A stretch of 64,000 bases of DNA from contig CM049313.1 in assembly GCA_026874595.1 (NCBI GenBank), positions 43,180,659 through 43,244,658 on the forward strand, given 5' to 3'. Made by a program: the position numbers and the translations under genes. Each line of letters starts with the position of its first letter. The first letter of the stretch is position 1. This document shows, piece after piece, positions 1 to 10,770 of the stretch. Under the pieces are notes generated by a model. The model made no database searches and was not told the DNA's origin. It saw only the letters and a program-made list of their open reading frames with translations. This stretch comes from Sipunculus nudus. Lineage: Eukaryota; Annelida; Sipuncula; Golfingiida; Sipunculidae.

Positions 1-900
1 CTGATCAAGGTAACGCCTTTCCCTACTTCATAGGACTCCAAAAGGCTTCACCTGTCTCCAAAGTCCTATCAGCTGCAAGGGTTCACCTGTCCCTCAGGTA
101 ATTTCAGTCCCCATGGTAACAGGTGTCTTGAAGGTCTACAAGGTCCTTTCATTGTCTCCAAGGTCCTTTCATTGTCACAAAGAATTTAGTTATCTTTTTC
201 CAGGGTCCTTTAATAGTTTCCAGGGTTTTATCTGTCACTAAGGTCATTCATGGTCTCCAGTACTTTGACACATTGTGTGATTTATTGATACAACAACATG
301 TCAACTGATACAAGAGCTCCAGTCTGATTACTGATGGCTCTGGTTGGAACGGATACCACATCACAAGTTTAGTTGTCATTCACTGGTAACATTGGCAAAG
401 AATTTTTTTTTTCAAGTTTATGTTTAATCTGTATTTCATGGAAATTATTTTAAAGTATTTTCTGTAAATTAATTTATTTTAATTTAATTAATTTGTTAAT
501 TAATTTTGTAAATGTACCTATATTCTGTAGGTCTGAAGAAATAAAATAAAATAAGACCATGACAGGAGTACATTCTACAGCTTGTTACTTTTTTAAAGTT
601 AAAGACTTTAATTTTTTAAAGTAAAAAAATTTTTTCACATTTTTCTCAGGTTAAAAAAATAACATTTTCATTGTATCAGTTTAGGTGCATACATTTTGTT
701 GAGAAGGATAATCCTGTGCTCTTATTAACAGCCACAAATGAGAGAGATGCATCATAACTGACATTAGCTGTAGCTCTTAATGGCCTTGAATGTTCTATTT
801 CTGAAGATTATTAAAAAGTATCAAATATAGTAGCATTTAATTAAATTTACAATTTAGACATTCTTACAGGAACTATTCTGTTTTTAAAGACTTGGGGCCT
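1..900. repeat. Degenerate short tandem repeat, then AT-rich gene-free sequence
   Basis: Positions 1-265 contain repeated variants of 'ctccaaggtcctttcattgt' at irregular spacing, best seen at 148-185. The rest (266-900) is AT-rich with no frame or structure I can support. Confidence 0.35.
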
Positions 901-1117
901 TTTATGTTAAAGGCAGAAAATACTCTTGTACTGTTTAATAGGTTTAAAAGGAATGTTAACCAGTGAAGGGGGGATTTCAATCAAACAAAGGCTAACTTTT
1001 AGGAGGAAAGGGGCAGAAACAAAGCACTTAAAAAAGCCTCAAATAATTCCTGCAGTATGTTATATATTCATACTTTTGCATAAAATTTGTGAATGTAATT
1101 GTTTTCTTATCACATTT

Positions 1118-1545
1118 TATATTTGCCTCTGCCAGGAGGGTATGTGGTCATTCCCATTTGTGTGTATGTGTTTGTGTGTGTATGTTTGTGTGTTTGTTCA
1201 CAAGGTAACTCATGCAATCATGAATGGAATGTCATGAAATTTTCAGGGTATTTCGGGAATAGGCCAATGAAGAATCAGTTTGTTTTTGGTGCGAATCCAC
1301 CTCATGATCTGGAAAGACTTCCAGGAATATTCACAATTGTACAGTCAGCTAGGCATGAAACTGGGAATATGGGCATAAGTTAACACAAGCACAGGTTGGA
1401 GGAACTTCTGCATGAATGAACCTGTGAGTATTGGCCGAATAAGAGAATGCAAACACATTTTGTGGAGCATCCCACAATAAGGTTTGCCCAAATGGCAGAG
1501 GCATGAATTCCTGAAAATGCATATTTCTAATTTTAAAAATAAAAT
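1118..1545 (+). repeat. Dispersed repeat family R6, copy 1
   Basis: The block 'tgcctctgccaggagggtat...gtggtcattccc', followed by a GT-rich tract, 'cacaaggtaactcatgcaatcatga' and 'tgaatattcacaattg'-like text, recurs in reverse orientation near 41650-42060 and 50790-51130. The ORFs at 926-1383 are produced by this repeat. The element type is unknown. Confidence 0.55.
1155..1202 (+). repeat. GT-rich simple repeat within repeat R6
   Basis: A run of imperfect GT dinucleotides interrupted by A and T; it corresponds to the CA-rich tract at 41960-41995 of the inverted copy. Confidence 0.7.
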
Positions 1546-2022
1546 CCTAGATGACAGTAGCTGTCTGCTTTATGTGAAACCTGGCTCATATCAAGTCAGT
1601 TTTATCAACATATAGTGCATTTTATGAAGAAAAATGAAACTCATCGTTACTGTACCAAATGGGCAATTCCATGAAAATAGGGACATGATGAGCAAAAAAT
1701 TAATGTGTGGTTTGCAACCAGCAAAGGGCTTTAATCTGACCATAAGACCCCTACCTTTATGAAACTAAATAAATTTATGGTTGAAACATACTCTGTCTGC
1801 AAGAATTTTGCACCCGTAAAAATGGCTAAATTTAACAATGAAACTTGCTCAAAAACAGGTAATAATGAACTCCTTTATTTTCTAGAAACTAAATGGGTAT
1901 TACTCTTCATACCATTCACTTTGTAATCACTAGAGAATGAATTTTAGGCAGAAAGAAGCTCCGGCCAAACTGTTGAAGTAACTGGTCAGAAAGTCAGGGG
2001 TGACTTTGATCTTCATGGGTCA

Positions 2023-2249
2023 TGTAACGTCCGTCACATTAATGTCAAACTATTTTTATTGTAGAAAAATTAGATGGAATTCTGAAATAACCTTTTTAAT
2101 TCTCTTAGGTCTTGTCAAGACAAGGTGAATAATATTAAGAGTCTGCTGGAAAGTATGACAAGTTTTATACAGCAGGCGATAAAAAACTGTAATGTCCGTC
2201 ACATGTAACGTCCGTCACGGGAAAATTGGGGTCTTGTAACATCCGTCAC
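2023..2249 (+). repeat. Cluster 1 of TGTAACGTCCGTCAC motif (4 copies)
   Basis: The motif or a one-base variant occurs at 2023-2037, 2190-2202, 2204-2218 and 2235-2249, all in the same orientation. See the matching cluster at 6372-6775. Confidence 0.75.
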
Positions 2250-2334
2250 GCACCCAAAGAATCGAGAAATCATCAGCTGTTTTATCCTCTTTCAATTTTC
2301 TAGAACAAAGGATAGTTCCTTAAATCAAATATAG

Positions 2335-3198
2335 GTGGATCTGCAGCATGGCAAAATTTACCCACAATGCACCGGTACTTCCTGTCATTTCCAAGGTCAA
2401 GAAGACAACTTTTTATATTTCTTGATATTTAGTGAAACAGCCGCATTCTCAGTAAGGTTACCCTCCCGAGGCAGCAGAAATCTTTTGCTTCTAAAGAAGC
2501 TACTGATTTTCCTGCTGCTGGGTATGACCGTTTATGATACACTTAAACACCAGGAGGTGTGTCCTTGTATTGCAGCCAACCAAAAAGGCTGGGTCAAACA
2601 CTCAACAGGCATCATGGCTCTGCCAATAGCTGCACTTCAAGTGCGCTTAAATGCACTCAAGTGGTTACTCTTAGTAAAATTAGTCAAATTTTAATTGCTC
2701 CCTCAGCTTTGTTGCATCATTGACTGGTCAATTATGACATTTAAGATTATGTTAGCGTAGCCATGTATCCATTTGCCAACAAAATGGAAAACCAGCCAGC
2801 GAGGTGTGCACAGAGCCAACGTTGTAAAATTTCGTTTGAATTACAGCTCACCGGCCAGGCACCCTATGTGCACATTCAAGGACCAGTGAAAACAACGTGT
2901 CAGGCCATTCTGTCTGACCCTGTGCCACGTACAGACTGTGGCCTGCTCAAACGGTTGCCGGGGCGATGAGCTGTCACTCAAGACAAATGTAACAACAGTT
3001 GCTTCGTGTATACCTCAATTGGCTGGTAAACTGTCTTTGCTGGCAAAACCACCTTATAATTATGTAGATACCTTGTCGCATCAGTTGTGTGTCGCATATC
3101 AGGCATCCCAATTGTTTACACTCAGTGAAGAGGACCACAACGATTTACTGAAAAAGTTTGTCGTATTGCTCATACACAATGACCTCTTCAACCCCTAA
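2335..3198 (+). other. Cluster of unrecognised open frames, possibly a decayed gene or element
   Basis: Three + strand frames follow each other: 2335-2694 (no ATG at its start), 2763-2969 (ATG, MYPFANKMENQPARC...) and 2938-3198 (LSLLAKPPYNYVDTLSHQL, then FTLSEEDHNDLLKKFVVLL). The last frame overlaps the second in another phase and has no ATG at its start. GC content is higher than the flanks. Reading through would need frame changes, so a pseudogene or transposon remnant is possible. No family recognised. Confidence 0.2.
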
Positions 3199-3524
3199 AA
3201 AATTGCCAACAGCATTTATATTTGCTATTTATTAATCATGTGACCATATCAGCCAACCATAGAGGTTGTGTCTTCCAGCACAGGGTCTCATCTGATTGGA
3301 CCAAAATACATTGCTCCCCTCTAGTGTAGCGATTCAGGATACGAGGTCAAACAAACAGCGCTTACGATATAGGTAGCAGGCCTATAGGTAAAGCGCTGTG
3401 TAAAGAGCGTACAGTAAGGTATGTATCCAGTTACTTCTGCTGAATAATTCAGTGAATAAATATAGAATAGCACATGATTATAAGATACCAGGTATGTCAC
3501 AATAAAGGATTCTAGCTCAGCTGA

Positions 3525-4120
3525 CATTCATATATTTTATGTTTTACGGTAATATGACAGAAAATCAACTGAGCTGTAGTGATGGGTCTTTGTCCGTCAT
3601 CCTTCTCCATGCCGTCTGGCTGTTAGCAGGGCACAAATCTTTACGGCTGGACCTGGAAACTCCTTGGAAACCTGAAATTAGGTCCTACAAGCTATGGGGC
3701 TTGTTAGTCCCTCCCCCCGAATAATTAAAAATTTGATACAAAAGCTCCAGTATCTGAATAAGTAATGCACTGAAGGCTCTATTTTTTAGACCTTCAATAG
3801 AAGCAGTCATCTTTTTACTGGACACAAATAGTCACTGTTGGATCTAGAATATTTTAACTTGACATCCAGGAGTTCCATGAAAAACCTCCTTGAAAATTTG
3901 AAAAAAAAAATAGAAAAATAGACCTGCATGTGGCCAAATGCTCCCTTGTTTTAATGGTGGGACAGCTATGTTTATGAATGATAATTTGAAGGGGGGGGGG
4001 GGGGGGTTAGTTTAACTAAAACTTGTTACTTTTATAGCATTCTGGTTCTGATTTCACTTTATCATTTGCTCCTTTACAGTATGCCATTCATTTATTTTAT
4101 GTTTTACGGTAATATGACAT
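3525..4120 (+). repeat. Two near-identical 35-bp direct repeats about 560 bp apart
   Basis: The text 'cattcatatattttatgttttacggtaatatgaca' near 3525-3558 recurs with one or two changes near 4085-4118. The DNA between holds a short ATG frame (3539-3724) and a G-homopolymer. This could be an insertion with duplicated flanks or a local duplication. Confidence 0.5.
3991..4006 (+). repeat. G homopolymer, 16 bases
   Basis: An uninterrupted G run follows 'ataatttgaa'. Length may vary with sequencing. Confidence 0.9.
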
Positions 4121-4599
4121 CCAGGGAATGCTGCATTGACAACACTGAAATAAATCATTATTGTGTCATATCTCAAAAACTATAAATGATATTATAATTT
4201 TCATTACTGCATCTGAAAACTAGAAAATATGGCCTTATTCCGGTGGAGATTTGGCCATATTCTGACATAATCATGTTGATCTAATTTTGGGTAAAACTTA
4301 TCGAACTTGGAAATATTCAAATATTTCTATGTCTGGTACAGGCCACAGTTTCTTATTTTCTTCATAATTTGTTTATAAATAGTCGCAACCACAGAAACAG
4401 TTGCTCATTTTAGTCTCCTGTTCATTGTACATAATATAAAAGAATAATCTGACCTTCACCTGTTTCTCTTTCAACTTCTGGCAAGTGCTCGACCTATTGT
4501 CATCTAGTTCCTTATTGTCTATGACTGTGTAATAGCTTCTAAGTTGGTTTGAATCATCAGCATATCCAAATTTGGGAATTTCTTAGATATTAAGTGTTT

Positions 4600-6345
4600 T
4601 TTACTGTATTAAATGGTGAACCTGTGAATTACGTGGAATTTTGCAGCATCAAGTAATGTTATGGGATGCCAAGTTTGCATCTTCATCACAAACTTATTAA
4701 AATGATATAAAGTATATATATTGCAAAGACTGAATAATCTGCAGTCATCAACAAGTGTGCTTAAACATGAACTAGGTTGAAGATGTCTTTCCCTTACTGT
4801 CCTTGTGTAATATGCTTCAAAGCAGATTTGATTCATCAGGACATTCAAATTTGGGATTTTCTTGGATATTAAGTGTTTTTTTACTGCATTAAATTGTAAA
4901 CCTGTGAATTACAAGGGATTTTTCCATGTCTAGTAATGTTTCGGATGCCATGTTGGCATCTTCATCACAAACCTTCTAAATGCAGTCTTTGCAATATATA
5001 TTTTATATATCATTGTATCGCCAGACATAGTCTGGAGATACTATGGTTTAGGCACGGTTGCGCCGCCGCCGCCGCCGCAGAGATTTCTTTTGGACACAAT
5101 AACTCAAAAAATATTTCAAGGATCTTTTTCAAACTTGACACATTTATAGATATAGGTGAGAGGACGAAGCCTATTTAAAATGGGGTCATGACCTCAACTA
5201 GGAGAGTGACCTTGACCTTGAATAGATCCATTTTTGGGGAAAATCACACAAATTCTTAAATATCTCAAGAAATCTTTCATGGATTTATCCAAAAATCAAG
5301 TTGTTCAAAGATCTTGGATAGTGATGTCATGTACCGGAAACTGGTGGTGCCACCTAGTATCCTTTTCTTGTTTTTGTGCCGTTTAATACCCCCCTCATTG
5401 CCACTTGACAGTACTTTTAGCTTCACAAGTCAAAAACTGATTGACAGATTTCTTTAATATTATGCATGTACATAGGTATGGGTTATGGGATGATGTATAT
5501 TAAAATTGGGGTCATGACCTTTCCTTTGAGAGTGGCTTTGACCTTGAATATTACCATATATGGTGAAAATCACATAAAATCATGAATATCTTAAAAAGGG
5601 ATGCATGGATTGGTCCAAAAATCAAGTTGATGGAAGATCTTGGATAGTTTTGTCTTTTGCAGAAGATAGGTGGTGCCACCTGTTGTCCTTTTCTTGTTTT
5701 TTGCGCCTTTGAATACCCCATCATTGCCACTTGACAGTATATACTGTGAGCATTATAAGTCAAACAGTAATGGACAGATTTCTTTCATGTTATGCATGTA
5801 TATAGATATGGTTTATGGAATGAGGTATATTTAATTTTAAATTTAATTTTAAAATTTAATTTAATTTAAATTATTTTTTTTTTAATTTAATTTTTTTTTC
5901 AAATGTTGGATATTTTGGAATGCAGTTTATTGATTTGGGGTCATGACCGTGACTATGAGAGTGACCTTGACCTTGAATATTCCCATATTTGGTGAAAAAC
6001 ATAAAATCATGAATATCTTAAAAAGGGCCACTTGACAGCACTGCGAGCATTATAAGTCAAAAACCCTTTGATCAATTGTCCTTCCCAATCCAAAATATTC
6101 CTATATTTTGTACAAATGTTTCTCACATTCATTGCTAAAATACAAATACATCACATTATATCAACAAAATACCACAAAACCTCATTTGTCTGGCGATACT
6201 ATGGCACCAGTGGTGCCAAGAAATGTCTAGTTTTGAAAGGTTTGTGATGAAGATGCCAACTTGGCATCCAAAACATTAATTACTAGACAAGGCAGTCATC
6301 AACAGTGTGCTTAAACCTTTTTTTCAGAATACAGTTTTGATAGAA
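4600..6345. repeat. Repeat block with direct and inverted copies, interrupted by a Helentron-like element
   Basis: The text 'gatgccaagtttgcatcttcatcacaaac' near 4665 recurs at 4945 as a direct copy and in reverse complement at 6245-6270. 'gcagtcatcaaca' with 'gtgcttaaac' occurs at 4741 and 6291. The 5014-6230 element sits between the second and third copies. Confidence 0.5.
5014..6230 (+). mobile_element. Non-autonomous Helentron-like element (family H5)
   Basis: The 5' end carries a short palindrome (ccagacatagtctgg), then 'gatactatgg' and a CCG tract (5062-5079). The body contains about three diverged units of the 'gagagtgaccttgaccttgaat' type. The 3' end repeats 'gtctggcgatactatgg', then has a perfect hairpin GGCACCA-G-TGGTGCC, then 'aagaaatgt', and ends in CTAG before TTTT. 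A hairpin just upstream of CTAG, inserted next to T's, is the known signature of Helitron/Helentron 3' ends. No transposase frame is present. Confidence 0.6.
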
Positions 6346-6371
6346 GTATCACCTGCATCCTTTGGACAAAA

Positions 6372-6775
6372 TGTAACGTCCGTCACATAACGTCCGTCAC
6401 ACAGAATTTTGAACTGTGTTAGAACTGCCTGCTAACAGGCTATTATTTTAAGGTATATTTTAATTTGTTTATAAAGTGACATAGTTCCCCTTTAATACTG
6501 GGGTAAAGATCAATTTGTGCCACTGTTGAGATTCAGAGAATTTTGAAATAAACTCAGATGAATTTTTTCAGTGTCTTTTTTATGTAACATCCGTCACATT
6601 CTGACATTTGTCGTAGGTGAAAGACACATATATATCTGGACACGTTTCTTTCCTGTGTCATACAGCCTCAGATCTGAGCTATTAACACACATAAGATTAG
6701 GCTCCTTGAATGACAGCTTTAACTGAGAGAGTGACTTAAATGGGTAAAAGTCTCTCTGAATGTAACGTCCGTCAC
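6372..6775 (+). repeat. Cluster 2 of TGTAACGTCCGTCAC motif (4 copies)
   Basis: Copies lie at 6372-6386, 6387-6400, 6583-6597 and 6761-6775, in the same orientation as cluster 1. Right after the last copy comes 'gtggaattgccca', the reverse complement of 'tgggcaattccat' at about 1661, so the two clusters may lie inside one old element of about 5 kb. Confidence 0.7.
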
Positions 6776-7081
6776 AGTGGAATTGCCCAAATCAGTACCC
6801 ATAATACAGGCTTGTAATTACTGTGACCTCTTAAATCATTTAAAACTCATTTGTAGTTTGAGGCTGGATGAAATAAAATGCAAACAGTAATTGGATATGT
6901 CACAAATTACATTTGGTCATGGTTTATGGTAATTATTGGTAGGTCTTTAACCAGTTTATTTTTTATTCATCATGACGCAGATTAACTGTATGTTATTTTA
7001 ATACTCCATATGGCATTCCAGATGGAGTACTTGCAAAGTGGCGCTGATTTCTGCAACTCCAGATTGTCAGTAATCAAGTTT

Positions 7082-7260
7082 TTAGCTGACAATGGATGAG
7101 GAACTGAATGACATTTCCATGCGGTTTATTATGGGAGTTAAAATTTTTCCTGGAGGTTTAAGGTTAGATCCATATTTAGCCACAGTAGGCACCAACAAGA
7201 GCTGGTGTATTGAACCAAAGATGGTGCCATTTATAGCCACGACTGTTGACATCCCTCTAG
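7082..7260 (-). CDS. Candidate - strand exon ending in a stop, in phase with 12812-12953
   Basis: After tgctcattttcag, two bases complete an Ala codon from the phase-1 donor at 12812. The frame then reads RGMSTVVAINGTIFGSIHQL, LLVPTVAKYGSNLKPPGKIL, TPIINRMEMSFSSSSIVS and stops at 7082-7084. It lies almost entirely within a + strand ORF (7092-7322) that is equally coding-like, so only one of the two is likely to be real. Confidence 0.28.
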
Positions 7261-7322
7261 CTGAAAATGAGCATAGCCCACTGGTCAGAGGACTCTCAGT
7301 GCTCTGTGCAGTAAATGATTAG
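7092..7322 (+). CDS. Unrecognised 76-residue ORF, rival to the - strand exon
   Basis: An ATG in good context (acaATGG), with an in-frame TAG 9 bases upstream, opens a 76-codon frame: MDEELNDISMRFIMGVKIFP, GGLRLDPYLATVGTNKSWC, IEPKMVPFIATTVDIPLAEN, EHSPLVRGLSVLCAVND. Purine-first codons are frequent, as in real genes. A gtaaat near its end (after TGTGCA) could act as a donor. No signal peptide or known motif is visible. The antisense frame is also open, which aligned purine-first codons tend to cause. Confidence 0.28.
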   Translation: MDEELNDISMRFIMGVKIFPGGLRLDPYLATVGTNKSWCIEPKMVPFIATTVDIPLAENEHSPLVRGLSVLCAVND

Positions 7323-8020
7323 ACTGGTCTGGCATTGAGGGGAGACAGGTAATCAATGCTGGACACGGAATCAGCATAGAACCAGAGGTGTCACCAGCCG
7401 CCCTCACCATATCCCGCCCACGCACTCTCTAACCAGCTGCCATTATGGCTTCCCTCTGGCTATAGCTGCAGGATCCACGCTGCCAGCTTTTAGAAAAAGG
7501 TGCGTATTTACATTTATATCAGTTGGCGCATTTTCATGCAATTTTCTGAGATTTTTTCCCAGCTTTATCTGTAATTTACGCATGTTGTCGGCCCAGATTG
7601 CCACATGCCAGGGATGGAGTTACCGCATGAATACCTGTTTATTGACTGTGCTAGTTTGCTGTATAAACATGCTTGTGTCAGGACCATCTCTAACGAAGGT
7701 ACCAGCTTGATCAATATGAAGAAAGATTAACAGCAGTAGTCGTTAAGGGATTGAGACAGCCTCTGTAGTATACTGCAACAGCCCTACCTGCATGTTCTTA
7801 AATAAAAAAAACCATGCTGAACGTGTACCTTAACACTTCTCAAGGGACTGGCTCTGTCTGCTGCTGATTAAATATAATAAACTTTCAGTGCTTGTGATAT
7901 CATATAAATTGCTGGGATAGTGCTATAACAGTTCACACCAGCAGACAGCAATCCTGAATGCACTTTCTTTATTCCTAATGTATGAGTTTTTCCCCTGGTT
8001 CCTTGGGGACCAGTTGTTTT
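7323..8020. other. Gene-free interval between the 7.1-kb ORF and a pearl-like element
   Basis: Moderately GC-rich near 7390-7500. A - strand frame at 7868-8053 runs into the mobile element and is not convincing. No RNA gene or clear site seen. Confidence 0.4.
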
Positions 8021-8022
8021 TA

Positions 8023-9540
8023 TTATGCCCCCGCCACAAAGTGCCAGGGGCATATAGTTTTACCCATGTCCGTCCTTCCGTCATTACGTCATTCCGAAAT
8101 TAAATAGTTGTACGGACTTTTTTTCACAATGCCTGCAGATATTGGCCTGATTTTTGGTGTGTGGGCAGATAATGACCAGTTACAGATGGAGTTTCGTCCA
8201 GGTTGACCTACTTTTGACCGTTTTACGGCTCCTTAACTTAGAAAATTTCATGAAAAATAGAAATTTTCATGACAAATACACATGTACAGACTTTTTTTCG
8301 CAATGCCTGCAGATATTGGCCTGTTTTTTGGTGTGTGGGCAGATAATGACCAGTTACAGGTCGAGTTCGTGTTTTGTCCTGGTTGACCTACTTTTGACCG
8401 TTTTATGGCTCCTTAACATAGAAAATTTCATGAAAAATATTAATTTTCATGATAAATGTACATGTACAGCCATTTTAAGCCCTCAGCTCATAGGCTCATG
8501 GGCTATTGTCGTCACCCAAGCTGTCCATCTGTCCGTCTGTCCACCTGTCTGTCCGGTGTCCGTCAGTCTGTCTGTTCCGCGTCTGTTAACTTTTACCTTG
8601 TGAGCTGGATATCTCTAAAGAATTCACCGTTGGAATTTTATTTCATCAGTGAAGATGTATATCGATAAAATCTCGGCCAAGTTCGAAGATGGGTGACCTT
8701 GACCCATTTTTCTACATTTTAGAGCTGATTATAGAAAAACACTCAGAAGCTTATATCTCAGGAACCATTGTGTGGATTATCACAAAACTTACTATGATCA
8801 TTGGGTCTGATGGTCTGTACGTGCTGCACAATTTTGGTGGCGCCACCTGCAATTTCTGATTTTTTAATGAAATTTTATCGGATTTTTCAATTTTGGCCTT
8901 TTGTGCAGGATATCTCCAAAGGTATTCAACACAGGAACTTCATTTCTTCAGTGCTATTGCATTATATTTACAAAATCTTGGTCAAGTTCAAAGATGGGTG
9001 ATCTTGACCTACTTTTCAAGGTCACAGAGCTTAGTATAGAAAAATACTTAGGAGCTTATTTCTCAGGAAGCATTTGGTGGATTGTTATGAAACATGATAT
9101 ATACCTCTCCAATTTAAATTTATAACTGATTATCAGCTTTTGCTAATATTCTTGTTTCGCAATGCAATGCTTACAGATACTGGCCTTATGTTTGGTCTGT
9201 GCGCGCATAATGACCACTCACAGATCGAGTTCGCATTTTGTCCCAGTTATCCTATTTTTGACCATATGACAGATCCTGAACATAGAAAATTTCATGAAAG
9301 ACAGAAATTTTTACGAAAAATGCATATGTATGGACTTTTTTTCACAATGCCTCCAGATTCTGGCCTGATTTTTGGTGTGTTGCTTGATAATGACCCGTTA
9401 CAGATCGAGTTTGCATTTTGCCCCTGTCGACCTACTTTTTACCATACAACACCTCCTGAACTTAAAAAATTTTACAAAATTTAACAAATGTTTCTCATTT
9501 GCCCCAGGCGGGGGCATTCGTGTCGTTCCGACACATCTCG
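8023..9540 (+). mobile_element. Pearl-like Helentron element (family H2), copy 1, with nested element
   Basis: The 5' end is a palindrome (tatgcccccgccac...ggggcata) and then 'gttttacccatgtccgt'. Tandem units of roughly 170-180 bp (gcaatgcctgcagatattgg...cagttacagatcgag...gacctacttttgacc) follow. The 3' end has 'gccccaggcgggggc', the hairpin GTGTCG-TTC-CGACAC and 'atctcg', a mutated CTAG. A second element (8473-9154) interrupts one unit. No protein-coding capacity. This architecture matches bivalve 'pearl' elements. Confidence 0.75.
8473..9154 (+). mobile_element. Nested Helentron-like element (family H3), copy 1
   Basis: It starts with a near-palindrome (agccctcagc...atgggct), followed by 'attgtcgtcacccaagctgtc' and a (GTCTGTCC)n-like tract. 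It contains 'ggtggcgccacctgcaattt' and 'gaagatgggtgaccttgacc' units, and ends in a hairpin (ttatcagc-tttt-gctaat) with CTTG in place of CTAG before TTTCGC. The host H2 repeat unit resumes immediately after. Confidence 0.65.
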
Positions 9541-10510
9541 TTAATGCTGCTTCAGCCTTGAGAGATCATTTCTTGTACTGCGGCAGTTCATAACAACAGA
9601 CTCCAGTCCAAATGAGGTTTCTTTATCAGTAAGATACTAAAAATCATGTACTTTCAGGTATCTTGGAATCATCATCTTTGTTTCAGCTTTTTATACGCCT
9701 GTCATAGACGCAACATATTAGGATATATATATACCACGTTCTGTCCATCCATCTGTCCATAAACTTTTAGTGTCAGCGAGACAACTTACCAGGCTTTTAA
9801 TGAATTTTCTGGAAACCAACTGTTTATACTTAACAAAAGATTATCTCACCTGAGTTTAATTCTAGGCAAATCAATGCATATTTAATGAGGTCAGAAGTCA
9901 CCAGGCATCTTTGTGGTGTTGCATCAAGAACATATCAGGAATATGTAGATTCTGATGAAACTCAACTAAAATATGAACCAATATATTATATCATCACCTA
10001 ATTTCAATCCCTGGCAAAACACATGCATATTCAGTGAGGTCAGGGTCACGAGACATATGAGGAGCACTCTTGCATTGTTCTTGTCTTTTATATTTTACAA
10101 ACTACTGGTTATGTTTGATGTGTAAATAGCCTTAAAACTGAGATTATAATCTACATCATGGTGTCAATTGGGAAACTTAGCGTTGTACAATACTGGTTTT
10201 TTTTATCAAGATTTAAAAATACTTTTATTGGTTTCCTGTATTTCGCTTTAAAAAAATTATTTATTTCAGTAAACCTGTTGAAGATAAAGCTTACTTCTAG
10301 GTGTCATGCAAATATATAAATGAAACCACTTGGACTGCTAGCTTTTTTTTGGCATTAATTTTCTTTCAAAAGTACTATCTCATTAGATAAAGAAGTGATA
10401 AACATTTGTTTTTTTAACTTTTGTCAATAAAAGCCTTCTATTAAATGTAGAAAAATTGAAAAAAAAATTGGAGCAGATCACAGCAGATTACAACATATTT
10501 TCAAAATGAA

Positions 10511-10573
<63 letters not shown>

Positions 10574-10770
10574 CAATAAAATCCTTTATTTTCCATATAC
10601 CATATTGTGCAGAACCTCTTTTTGCTTCAGAATATTCTCACATCAAGTGGTCCCAGGGTAACATTATAGGTAATGTTGAGGAAAAACTGAAACATGATTA
10701 CTTTTATTAAGTGGTATGCCAATTAACCAGTTAGATTATTAGTCATTTTTTTCACTATCAATTTAACTGG
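9541..10770. other. Gene-free interval with a decayed repeat 5' end and a (TA)n tract
   Basis: At about 9693, 'cttttatacgcctgtcatagacg' followed by 'gttctgtccatccatctgtcc' resembles a degraded 5' end of another Helentron-like repeat. A diverged pair of 'caaatcaatgcatatt...gaggtcag' segments follows to about 10070. No coding frame supported. Confidence 0.35.
10513..10570 (+). repeat. (TA)n microsatellite
   Basis: About 28 uninterrupted TA units. Confidence 0.95.

Noticed and set aside
8154-8603. 149-codon ORF and neighbours in the pearl-like element
   Set aside because: Made of tandem repeat units; the same frames recur at 60732-61196.
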